Origin: Bacteroidales bacterium UBA4284 | Lineage (GTDB): Bacteria > Bacteroidota > Bacteroidia > Bacteroidales > UBA932 | DNA: 6,179 nucleotides | Direction of reading: 5' to 3' | Assembly (NCBI GenBank): GCA_002395925.1 | Contig: DGVM01000041.1 | Span: forward strand, 1 to 6,179 | Part shown: positions 1-6,179 of the stretch, one piece after another | Numbering within the stretch: the stretch's first letter is position 1 | Layout: each line of letters starts with the position of its first letter | Program-made: the position numbers and the translations under genes | Notes under the pieces: model-generated | Database searches by the model: none | What the model saw: only the letters and a program-made list of their open reading frames with translations | What the model was told of the DNA's origin: nothing

Positions 1-2304
1 TTCCTCGAGATGTCGAACGAGCTTCTTTACAACGACAACAACACCGCAGGATTCTTCCAGCTCTACACCGCCGACCAGATCAAGAACTGGGTGAAGTACA
101 ATGAAACCGACCCCAACCACTATCCCATCACGGACTGGAGGGGCCTGATGATGAAGGATTATGCACCCCGCACCACACATCAGGTTTCTGTTTCGGGCGG
201 CAACGAGCTCGTGCGCACCAAGGTTTCCCTCTCCTACGATCAGGTGGATGGCCTTTATGACGGCCGCGGATTCCAGCGCTATATGCTCCGCACCAACAAC
301 GACTTCACCATCATCAAGGACAAACTGAACGCGTCCCTCGACATCAACATCCGTCGCGGAAAGAGCCGCAGCACCGTCTACGGCCCCTTCAGCGATATGC
401 GCAAGACCCCTGCAGTCTATGCGGCGATGTGGGATGACGGCCGCATTGCGGAAGGCAAGTCCGGTGCTAACCCATATGGGTTGCTGCTGAACGGCGGCCG
501 CTCCACTTCCTGGAGCACCCAGATCGGCGGTAAAGGCTCCCTCGAATACAAGCCGATCAAGGACCTCAGCATTCAGGGTGTCATTTCTCCCTTCATCAAC
601 TACACCAAGACCAAGCAGTTCAAGAAGGCGGCTTTCTACACCCTTATGGACAACCCCGATGCATTCGGCGGCTGGCTTGAGGGCGGCGGCACCACCTATG
701 CTACCAACAAACTCAGCGAGACCCGCAACGACAACTATAACGTGACCACCCAGGTGCTTGTGAATTACAGGCACACCTTCGGAGAGAAGCATAACTTCAG
801 CGCGATGGGCGGTTTCGAAAACTATGTGATGAAGAGCGAATCCCTCACCGCGGCCCGCGACCAGTATGAACTCACCCAGTATCCTTACCTCAACATCGGT
901 CCCGAGGATTTCATGGAGAACTCCGGCAGCGGCAGCGAATACACTTCCAATTCCTTCTTCGGCCGAGTGATGTACGACTACGACGGCCGCTATCTCCTGC
1001 AGGCCAACGTGCGTCGTGATGCATCTTCCCGCTTTGCGAGAGATTACCGCTGGGGCACCTTCCCATCCGTATCCGCAGGTTGGGTCATCAGCGAGGAAGA
1101 CTTTATGCAGGGTATGAAGCCCGTGCTCTCCTTCCTCAAGTTCCGCGCAAGCTGGGGTATGCTCGGTAACGAGCGCATCGGAAGCAACTACTTCCCCTAT
1201 CTCGCCCTCATAAACTTCGGCGACGCTCTCTTCTACAAGGATGGTGAGGTATCTTCTTCCAAGACCGCTTCTCAGCGCGCCCTTGCGGTTGAGGATATCA
1301 CTTGGGAAACCACCACATCCCTGGACTTCGGCTTAGACGCAACCCTTCTTGACAGCCGCCTGTCCGTGGGATTCGACTGGTACACCAAGAAGACCGACGG
1401 CATGCTCCTCTCCATCGAGATCCCCTGGGCCATGGGTTACAACAACCCCAGCACCAATGCCGGTAAGATGAGCACCCGCGGATGGGATCTCGAACTCGGC
1501 TGGCACGACCGCAAAGGCGACTTCATCTACAGCGTGAGCGTCAACGTGTCCGACTTCCTTTCCAGGATCGACTACCTGAACGATGCCGACATCATCGGCA
1601 GCAGCACCATCCAGCGTGCGGGTGAGTACTACAACGCCTACTACGGATACGTTTCCGAGGGTCTCTTCCTCACCCAGGAAGATGTGGACAACTCCGCCAC
1701 GCTCAACAACTCCGTGGCAGTCGGTGATATCAAGTACAAGGATATCTCCGGTCCCGACGGAGTTCCGGACGGAAAGATCTCCCCTGAATACGACCGCGTG
1801 GTTCTGGGCAACCAGTTCCCCCGCTTCCAGTTCGGCGGCAACATCAACCTCGCCTACAAGGGATTCGACTTCTCGATGGCCTTCCAGGGCATAGGCAAGA
1901 AGAACTCCTACTTGGGCTCTGCCATGGTGCAGCCCCTGCGCGATAACTATGGCAACATCCCCGCCATCATCGACGGCAAGTATTGGAGCCCCTTCAATAC
2001 CGACGCCGAAAACGCCGCGGCAAAGTATCCCCGCCTTACCAAGGTCGGCATTTCCAACAACTATGCTATCTCCGACTACTGGATGTTCAATGGTGCATAT
2101 TTCCGCCTGAAGAATGTCACTTTCGGATATACGCTTCCTTCCAAGTGGACCTCGGTCGCCGGCATGAAGAAGGTACGCCTCTATGTGAGCGCCTCCGACC
2201 TGTTCTCCATCAGCAACTATCCTAAGGGATGGGATCCGGAAATGGGTTATACTTCATATCCTATCACGACCTCCGTCCTCGCAGGTGTTACCGTCAAATT
2301 CTAA
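1..2304 (+). CDS. SusC/RagA-family TonB-dependent outer-membrane transporter (5'-truncated by window edge)
   Basis: Imports oligosaccharides or other large nutrients across the outer membrane using TonB-ExbBD energy, with a SusD-like lid. The frame is open from base 1; the ATG at base 10 is internal, not the true start. The visible 767 residues are the end of the plug region and the beta-barrel. Family proteins are usually about 1000 residues or more, so roughly 250-300 are missing: signal peptide, carboxypeptidase-regulatory-like domain, TonB box and most of the plug. Visible family hallmarks are TDWRGLMMKDYAP...VSVSGG (from residue 44, first barrel strands), FGRVMYDYDGRYLL (from ~320), RWGTFPSVSAGWVISEE (~350), LGN (~388), GYNNPSTNAGKMSTRGWDLE (~479), an acidic GPDGVPDG loop (~584), VVLGNQFPRF (~600), RLKNVTFGYTLP and a terminal Phe typical of outer-membrane barrels. 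No frameshift is seen. The SusD-like gene follows 12 bases downstream. Substrate unknown; family assignment is very secure. Confidence 0.97.
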   Translation, partial: FLEMSNELLYNDNNTAGFFQLYTADQIKNWVKYNETDPNHYPITDWRGLMMKDYAPRTTHQVSVSGGNELVRTKVSLSYDQVDGLYDGRGFQRYMLRTNNDFTIIKDKLNASLDINIRRGKSRSTVYGPFSDMRKTPAVYAAMWDDGRIAEGKSGANPYGLLLNGGRSTSWSTQIGGKGSLEYKPIKDLSIQGVISPFINYTKTKQFKKAAFYTLMDNPDAFGGWLEGGGTTYATNKLSETRNDNYNVTTQVLVNYRHTFGEKHNFSAMGGFENYVMKSESLTAARDQYELTQYPYLNIGPEDFMENSGSGSEYTSNSFFGRVMYDYDGRYLLQANVRRDASSRFARDYRWGTFPSVSAGWVISEEDFMQGMKPVLSFLKFRASWGMLGNERIGSNYFPYLALINFGDALFYKDGEVSSSKTASQRALAVEDITWETTTSLDFGLDATLLDSRLSVGFDWYTKKTDGMLLSIEIPWAMGYNNPSTNAGKMSTRGWDLELGWHDRKGDFIYSVSVNVSDFLSRIDYLNDADIIGSSTIQRAGEYYNAYYGYVSEGLFLTQEDVDNSATLNNSVAVGDIKYKDISGPDGVPDGKISPEYDRVVLGNQFPRFQFGGNINLAYKGFDFSMAFQGIGKKNSYLGSAMVQPLRDNYGNIPAIIDGKYWSPFNTDAENAAAKYPRLTKVGISNNYAISDYWMFNGAYFRLKNVTFGYTLPSKWTSVAGMKKVRLYVSASDLFSISNYPKGWDPEMGYTSYPITTSVLAGVTVKF

Positions 2305-2316
2305 AAGCGCGACATC
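2305..2316 (+). other. 12-base SusC-SusD intergenic gap, no Shine-Dalgarno
   Basis: Only 12 bases (aaagcgcgacat-like, starting A-rich) separate the transporter stop TAA from the SusD-like ATG. There is no GGAGG-type ribosome binding site, as is normal in Bacteroidota, where A-rich leaders are more usual. There is no room for a terminator or promoter, so the two genes should be co-transcribed. Confidence 0.7.
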
Positions 2317-4020
2317 ATGAAAAAGTCTATAATCATACTTTCCGCCGCCCTTGCACTCGCATCCTGCGTTTCCATGGATATGACTCCACTCAGTCAGGGC
2401 AACAGCGACTCCTGGTACACCACCGAGACCGAATTGAACATGGCGGTCAATGAATTCTATGTGCTGGGCTATTGGGACTACCTCCTTCCTCAGGAACAGT
2501 GGTCCGATAACTTCACCTACCGCAATACCAACCGCAATGCCATCCTCGAAGGGACTGTCAACGGACAGACCTGGGATTCCTATGTCATTTGGCAGCAGGC
2601 CTACAAACTCATCGCCCGTGCGAATTCCCTGCTGGACAAGATCGACCGCGCCCGCGAAAAGGGCATGGCGGAGGATCAGGTCAAGCGCTACGAGGCCGAG
2701 GCATACTTCGCCCGTGCCTGCAAGTACGGCGACCTGCTCACCTTCTTCGGCGATGTTCCCTACATCGACACCTATCAGACCATTCAGGAGGCAATGAATA
2801 ACGGCCGCACTGCGAAAGCCACCGTCATCGAGAAGATGTATGCCGACTTCGACAAGGCTATCGAGTCTCTTCCCTCCGACTGGGGCACGAACGCCGTGCA
2901 CGCCACCAAGGGTGCCGCTTATGCGATGAAGGCCCGCTATGCCCTTTATATGGGTGACTGGGCTACCGCAGCCGAGGCTGCCGACAATTGCATCAAGCTC
3001 AAGAACTACACTCTCGAAGCCGACTATGCCGATATCTTCTGGCAGAGCACCGGCCTCATCAAGGAGAAGATATTCGCGATTCCCCGTTCCATCGAAAGCA
3101 GTGTTGTGCTGGAACAGTGGTATGTGAACAACTCCCTGCCCCGCAATGCGGGCGGATATGCTGCCTATACCCCTTCCTGGGATCTGTTTGCAGCATACCT
3201 CTGCACCGACGGCAAACCCATCGATGAATCTCCTCTCTTCGACAGCCTGAATCCCTTCAAGAACAGGGATCCCCGCTGCGCCAAGACCATAGTTGAATTC
3301 AATACCCAGCACTGTGGTTTTGATTTCGATCCTTCACCCGCAGCCACCCAGGTATACAACTACAGCACCGGTGCCAAGCAGTCCAATCAGGACAGCCGCG
3401 CAGTGAATCAGTATGCCAGCTACAACGGCCTCATTCTCAAGAAGGGCGTCGATGCCAGTTGGACCGAGAACGGCAAGCAGGTACAGAACGACTATATAAT
3501 TATGCGATATGCAGATGTCCTTCTTATGTACGCCGAAGCCAAGATCGAGCTGAACCAGATCGATGCCAGTGTGCTGGATGCCATCAACCAGGTGCGCGCC
3601 CGTGCCTACGGCGTCAGTGCATCTTCGGTTGCTCTTTATCCTGCAGTCACATCCACCGATCAGGCTACTCTCCGCCAGACCGTGCGCCTCGAGCGCCGCG
3701 TAGAACTCGCTTTCGAAAGCCTGCGCTACTGCGACCTCATCCGCTGGCGTCTTGCCGAGAAGGCCCTGAACAAGTTCAACTACATCAACCTCGCTCCCAC
3801 CGACTGCCTCGAAAAGGTGGTGAACAAGGGCTTCTGGTTCTGGGGGATGACTCCTCAGATTGACGAGGACGGAATGGCGGACTTCGCTCCGCTGAAGGCT
3901 GCCGGCCTGTGCGAAGAGGGTGCCAAGCGCAACTTCCCTGCACGCCAGTATCTCATGCCTATCCCTACTCACGACATCGAACTATCGAATAACAATTTGA
4001 CCAACAATGAAGGCTATTGA
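2317..4020 (+). CDS. SusD/RagB-family surface nutrient-binding lipoprotein
   Basis: Surface-exposed lipoprotein that caps the SusC-like barrel and helps capture the ligand; it has no enzymatic activity. At 567 residues it is within the usual family range. The signal peptide is MKKSIIILSAALALASC with lipobox LASC, lipidated at Cys17, which supports the chosen ATG. The N-terminal TPR-like helical part includes AEAYFARACKYGDLLTFFGD (127-146), the family's most recognisable block. The C-terminal SusD domain shows NRDPRCAKTI (316-325), DYIIMRYADVLLMYAEAKIE (392-411), AINQVRARA (422-430), LERRVELAFESLRYCDLIRW (458-477) and the closing LMPIP...NNLTNNEGY, matching the family's usual 'PIP..E...N..L.QN.GY' end. 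The stretch around residues 260-295 (QWYV...YAAYTPSWDL) is aromatic-rich and could contribute to ligand contact, but this is inference. It lies between the SusC-like and SusE/F-like genes in an apparent operon. The protein is intact; substrate cannot be read from sequence. Confidence 0.97.
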   Translation: MKKSIIILSAALALASCVSMDMTPLSQGNSDSWYTTETELNMAVNEFYVLGYWDYLLPQEQWSDNFTYRNTNRNAILEGTVNGQTWDSYVIWQQAYKLIARANSLLDKIDRAREKGMAEDQVKRYEAEAYFARACKYGDLLTFFGDVPYIDTYQTIQEAMNNGRTAKATVIEKMYADFDKAIESLPSDWGTNAVHATKGAAYAMKARYALYMGDWATAAEAADNCIKLKNYTLEADYADIFWQSTGLIKEKIFAIPRSIESSVVLEQWYVNNSLPRNAGGYAAYTPSWDLFAAYLCTDGKPIDESPLFDSLNPFKNRDPRCAKTIVEFNTQHCGFDFDPSPAATQVYNYSTGAKQSNQDSRAVNQYASYNGLILKKGVDASWTENGKQVQNDYIIMRYADVLLMYAEAKIELNQIDASVLDAINQVRARAYGVSASSVALYPAVTSTDQATLRQTVRLERRVELAFESLRYCDLIRWRLAEKALNKFNYINLAPTDCLEKVVNKGFWFWGMTPQIDEDGMADFAPLKAAGLCEEGAKRNFPARQYLMPIPTHDIELSNNNLTNNEGY

Positions 4021-4028
4021 TACCATGA
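4007..4028 (+). other. SusD stop / SusE-F start junction with two candidate ATGs
   Basis: Two in-frame ATGs are possible for the downstream gene. The one at 4007 overlaps the SusD-like coding end by 14 bases and would add MKAIDT. The one at 4025 lies 4 bases after the TGA at 4018-4020 and gives a compact lipoprotein signal peptide starting MKTISK. I prefer 4025. Neither has a Shine-Dalgarno. Either arrangement suggests translational coupling. Confidence 0.7.
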
Positions 4029-5692
4029 AAACAATATCCAAAATAGCATTTGCCGCTCTTGCCTTGCTCTCCGCAGCAGCCTGCAACAAGCACGAAATCG
4101 ACAATAAGAAGTCGAACTACAATGCCACGATGGAAATCTCGGCATCTCAGGACATCGTGATTCTGAAAGAGGATGCTCCCGACGAGGTAGCCCTGACCGT
4201 TACCTGGACGCCGGCCTACGATTATGGCAGCGACTTCATAATGACTTACCAGTATTCCGTTGAGGTGCCTTCATCCAAAGCATCGGCAATCAGCGAATAC
4301 GAAGATGACGGTGTATTTACCCGCAGTTACACCAACAAGCAGTTGCACGATATGCTGGTCAGCCATTTCGGCCAGCTCACCAGCACCATGGCACAACTGA
4401 AGTTCAGCGTCACGGCCACATACACCGGCCCCAGGATCGTGATTCCGGATATGTCTTCAGTCACCATCCCTGTCAAGACTTATGGTCCCAAGCAGTTCGC
4501 CGCGGACAAGGTCTTTATGGCAGGCACCGCAGTCGGCGCGAATCCCGTCGAACTCAGCCCCAGCGCCGGAAACTCCGAACTGTATGTCTTCAACGGCAAT
4601 CTGACCGCAGGAAAACTCAATTTCCCAGTGGAGTACGGCGACGAGAACAATGTGATAGTTCCTGCCTCCGGCAAGGATGAGGCCGTCACCGGAGATGCCC
4701 AGCCCGCCGCTGCCAAGGAAGGCACCGAGACTGCGGCCTGGATAATCCCCACCTCCGAGAGCTACCGCGTGACCTTAAATTTTACCACTCAGTCTGTGAC
4801 GGTGATTCCTTCCTCACAGATCTTTGAGGTAGATTCCCTCTTCCTCGCAGGCTCAGCCCTCGATAAGGAAATCAAGATCGAACCCACGCTGGAGAATCCG
4901 GCTGTCTATGCCTTCCGCGGCGAACTCAAGGCCGGAAGCCTCTATCTGCCCGTGAGCTTCAACGAGGCGAAGACGCTCTCCATCGTCCCCGCAGGCGACT
5001 CGCACGACATCGCCGACGGCACCGCCGTGGCATTCGGCCAGGCTCTCACTACCCAGACCGGTGCCAAGTATTGGGAGATAGCGACCGCAGGCATATACCG
5101 TATAGTGGTAGATACCGATGCCAAGACCATCAAGATCTACTCGCCCGCGACCGATCCCAAGAACAAGCAGGTAAGCTTCAACAACACCGTAGACAAGATC
5201 AATCCTTACACCATGGAGGTTACCGAGCTCTGGATGTGGGGTGGATTCAACGCAGCGGACAAGGACTCCGACCTCAAGGCGGGTTTCCAGCGTAAGTACA
5301 CTCTCAAGCAGAGCCTTGCAAATCCCGCCGTGTTCGTTTACAAGGGTGATGCCCTGCCTCGCAAGAGCGGGAACTACAACTCCAAGAACTCTGTCACCGG
5401 CGCAACCTCCGGTGCCGCCTGGCTCACCTTCCTCGTGACCAGTCTCGAGAACAACGTCTATGCCTTCGGTTCCACCGCGGACGCCAAGCGTAACGACCAC
5501 ACCGGCACCGTAGAACCCGCCCTCGGCGAGACCGTAGACGGAATCGGCGGCCAGGGAGACCACCGTTACTCCTACTTCGTGATCCCTGAAGGCGCGAACT
5601 TCGTGATCGTAGACCTTTCCGAGATGTCCGACGAGGTCAGCCCCGCAAACAACACTGCAGTAAATGCGAAAGTCACATTTGATAAACGATAA
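4025..5692 (+). CDS. SusE/SusF-like multidomain surface lipoprotein
   Basis: Predicted outer-membrane lipoprotein that binds glycan beside a SusC/SusD pair, by analogy with starch-system SusE and SusF. From the ATG at 4025 it has 555 residues. The signal peptide MKTISKIAFAALALLSAAAC ends in lipobox AAAC (Cys20). Residues about 25-150 form an Ig-like SusE-type N-terminal domain (EISASQDIVILKED, ALTVTWTPAYDYGSD, LKFSVTATYT). Three related beta-rich repeats follow at about 161-265, 270-375 and 400-534. They begin KVFMAG, SLFLAG and ELWMWG, then carry YVFNG, YAFRG and FVYKG, and close with AWIIPTSESYRV, YWEIATAGIYRI and YFVIPEGANFVI. SusE and SusF also use tandem starch-binding domains of this style. 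The third repeat is longer, with an insert rich in Gly, Asn and Ser. Position after SusD supports the call. Overall family is fairly secure; SusE versus SusF and the ligand are not determined, and binding is inferred. Confidence 0.88.
   Translation: MKTISKIAFAALALLSAAACNKHEIDNKKSNYNATMEISASQDIVILKEDAPDEVALTVTWTPAYDYGSDFIMTYQYSVEVPSSKASAISEYEDDGVFTRSYTNKQLHDMLVSHFGQLTSTMAQLKFSVTATYTGPRIVIPDMSSVTIPVKTYGPKQFAADKVFMAGTAVGANPVELSPSAGNSELYVFNGNLTAGKLNFPVEYGDENNVIVPASGKDEAVTGDAQPAAAKEGTETAAWIIPTSESYRVTLNFTTQSVTVIPSSQIFEVDSLFLAGSALDKEIKIEPTLENPAVYAFRGELKAGSLYLPVSFNEAKTLSIVPAGDSHDIADGTAVAFGQALTTQTGAKYWEIATAGIYRIVVDTDAKTIKIYSPATDPKNKQVSFNNTVDKINPYTMEVTELWMWGGFNAADKDSDLKAGFQRKYTLKQSLANPAVFVYKGDALPRKSGNYNSKNSVTGATSGAAWLTFLVTSLENNVYAFGSTADAKRNDHTGTVEPALGETVDGIGGQGDHRYSYFVIPEGANFVIVDLSEMSDEVSPANNTAVNAKVTFDKR
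4505..5626 (+). repeat. Three tandem protein-level repeats in the SusE/F-like lipoprotein
   Basis: Repeat A is at 4505-4819, repeat B at 4832-5149 and repeat C at 5222-5626. They align by eye on an opening (L/V)(F/W)(L/M)xG strand, a (Y/F)x(F/Y)xG turn, a short strand ending FPV/LPV/FLV, an ENNV block shared by A and C, and a (W/F)xIxxxxxY/F strand near the end. The similarity is in the protein, not in the DNA, so this is an old domain duplication rather than a recent DNA repeat. Confidence 0.75.
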
Positions 5693-5696
5693 CCAA

Positions 5697-5849
5697 ATGA
5701 AAAAGATTCAAAAGAGGAGCTACGCTGCTCCTGAAACAGTATCCGTAGAATTGGAACCCAATTCCGTTCTATGTGCGAGTGAATTCACCACGCTTATGTG
5801 GGTGGATGATGTTGTAATTGTTAACACTACAGACGATTTTGCGCTATGA
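5697..5849 (+). CDS. Small 50-residue protein of unknown function
   Basis: I do not recognise an established function. The chosen ATG at 5697 gives a Lys-rich start (MKKIQKRSYAAPETV) and lies 4 bases after the SusE/F-like stop. An upstream in-frame ATG at 5664 would overlap that gene by 29 bases and is less likely. The protein has a basic first nine residues, a Y-A-A-P-E-T motif (9-14), an alternating Val/Glu/Leu stretch (15-20), V-L-C-A-S (24-28), and a C-terminal half with hydrophobic LMWVDDVVIV followed by NTTDDFAL. It has no signal peptide, lipobox, transmembrane segment of full length or Gly-Gly cleavage site. My impression is that short Bacteroidales proteins with a 'K..Y..P...V..L....L..S' layout are common, but I cannot verify this here. 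Its stop overlaps the next start (ATGA), which supports it being translated. Base composition is AT-richer than the genes before it. Confidence 0.68.
   Translation: MKKIQKRSYAAPETVSVELEPNSVLCASEFTTLMWVDDVVIVNTTDDFAL
5846..5849 (+). other. ATGA stop/start overlap
   Basis: The TGA of the 50-residue ORF (5847-5849) overlaps the ATG of the following lipoprotein gene (5846-5848). Such overlaps usually mean reinitiation by the same ribosome, so expression of the lipoprotein probably depends on translation of the small ORF. No Shine-Dalgarno is seen just upstream (acgattttgcgct). Confidence 0.8.
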
Positions 5850-6179
5850 GAAAGAGTGTTTATTTGTTAGCAGTGTTGTTCGCGATAGCAACAGCATGCT
5901 CAAAGGAAGTTGCAGAAACCCCTTATTACGGAGAGGATGTTAATCCGAATGCGCCGGTATTCAAAGCGGGAATTGAAACAAAAGCTACGCTCAATGTGGT
6001 CAACTCTACAACTGCAAAGGTCAATTGGGCCAACGGTGATGGTCTAACCATCTGGAATGGAACCCAGACCGCAGCCTATTCCACCACTGATTCCGGCTCT
6101 TCTGCCACATTTACAACAGGGGATGAATTCAGCGCCGCCGCAAATTATGTGGCCATCTATCCTGCAGATGGTTCTGCAG
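5846..6179 (+). CDS. Fimbrillin/Mfa-like family lipoprotein, N-terminal part (3'-truncated by window edge)
   Basis: An open frame of 111 codons runs off the window end. The signal peptide MRKSVYLLAVLFAIATAC has lipobox ATAC, with lipidation expected at Cys18, followed by SKE. After a Pro/Asn linker come strands typical of the fimbrillin (Mfa-like) family: FKAGIETKATLN (39-50), KVNWANGDGLTIW (58-70, with the W-x-x-G-D core), then AYSTTDSGSSATFTTGDEF and NYVAIYPADG (100-109). Family members are surface lipoproteins; some, such as FimA and Mfa1 of Porphyromonas, polymerise into type V pili after proteolytic processing, and others are non-pilus surface proteins. With only the N-terminal portion visible, I cannot tell whether a pilin strand-exchange region, an adhesin domain or an enzyme follows. 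It starts inside the stop codon of the 50-residue ORF and is AT-richer than the Sus-like genes. The gene call is secure; the family is probable. Confidence 0.72.
   Translation, partial: MRKSVYLLAVLFAIATACSKEVAETPYYGEDVNPNAPVFKAGIETKATLNVVNSTTAKVNWANGDGLTIWNGTQTAAYSTTDSGSSATFTTGDEFSAAANYVAIYPADGSA

Noticed and set aside
10..12. ATG at position 10 as the start of the SusC-like gene
   Set aside because: The frame continues to the window edge, and the following residues match the interior of SusC proteins just after the plug, with no signal peptide.
1746..1762. Small hairpin CTCCG-7-CGGAG
   Set aside because: A 5-bp stem in the middle of conserved SusC coding sequence with no T-run is expected by chance at this GC content.
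1583..1894. Overlapping + strand ORF rich in Ser/Thr/Pro inside the SusC-like gene
   Set aside because: It is an out-of-frame reading of well-conserved barrel sequence; Ser/Pro/Thr richness is a frame artefact.
2254..3312. Long minus-strand ORF of 352 codons opposite the SusD-like gene
   Set aside because: It lies wholly antisense to a strongly conserved gene, has low-complexity Gly/Val/Ile-rich composition typical of the reverse complement of GC3-biased coding sequence, and shows no recognisable domain.
3334..3972. Minus-strand ORF of 212 codons opposite the 3' half of the SusD-like gene
   Set aside because: Same reasoning: it is a mirror of conserved SusD coding sequence, with no motif or start context of its own.
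4853..5563. Minus-strand ORF of 236 codons opposite the SusE/F-like gene
   Set aside because: Its Gly/Val-rich translation is a codon-bias shadow, and the sense frame has clear domain repeats and a signal peptide.
5640..5696. Internal promoter before the small ORF (CAcaTTTG near 5674-5681)
   Set aside because: It matches the Bacteroidota -7 TAnnTTTG element with one mismatch, but I see no TTTG-type -33 partner at a suitable distance, and it lies inside the SusE/F coding end.
5697..5849. Small ORF as a RiPP precursor or lipoprotein
   Set aside because: There is no Gly-Gly leader cleavage site, no maturation enzyme or transporter in the window, and Cys26 lacks a lipobox (SVLC) and a preceding hydrophobic core. 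The tyrosine/proline motif alone is too weak.

Overview
The window comes from a member of the Bacteroidota, almost certainly the order Bacteroidales. The main evidence is a SusC/RagA TonB-dependent transporter followed directly by a SusD/RagB lipoprotein, a pairing characteristic of this phylum. The next genes have lipoprotein signal peptides, junctions are very tight, and no start codon has a Shine-Dalgarno sequence, which is also usual in Bacteroidota. The three large genes are fairly GC-rich and prefer C- or G-ending codons. That suggests a high-GC lineage (for example Rikenellaceae/Alistipes-like or an uncultured gut clade) rather than a low-GC Bacteroides, but the genus is a guess.

Layout, all on the + strand: (1) 1-2304, the C-terminal ~767 residues of a SusC-like outer-membrane transporter, cut at its 5' end by the window edge. 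(2) 2317-4020, a complete 567-aa SusD-like surface glycan/nutrient-binding lipoprotein. (3) 4025-5692, a 555-aa SusE/SusF-like surface lipoprotein with an N-terminal Ig-like domain and three tandem beta-sandwich repeats, the third carrying insertions. (4) 5697-5849, a 50-aa protein of unknown function. (5) 5846-6179, the N-terminal 111 residues of a lipoprotein resembling the fimbrillin/Mfa-like family, cut by the 3' window edge. The gaps are 12, 4 and 4 bases, followed by a 4-base ATGA overlap. There is no intergenic space for a conventional terminator or promoter, so the five genes look like one transcription unit.

Together, genes 1-3 form the outer-membrane capture-and-import part of a polysaccharide utilization locus or similar nutrient-uptake locus. 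The SusD-like lid and SusE/F-like protein bind an oligomer at the cell surface, and the SusC-like barrel imports it using TonB energy. No enzyme, sensor or regulator lies in the window, so the substrate cannot be named. Genes 4-5 are the less ordinary part: a tiny signal-less protein coupled to a pilin-like surface lipoprotein, with a clear drop in GC content (about 60% in a sampled stretch of gene 3 to about 43%) near the gene 3/gene 4 boundary. I see no RNA gene, insertion sequence, CRISPR array or attachment site. I see no strong sign of a wholly new system; the best leads are the small ORF, its coupled fimbrillin-like partner, and the modified third repeat of the SusE/F-like protein.
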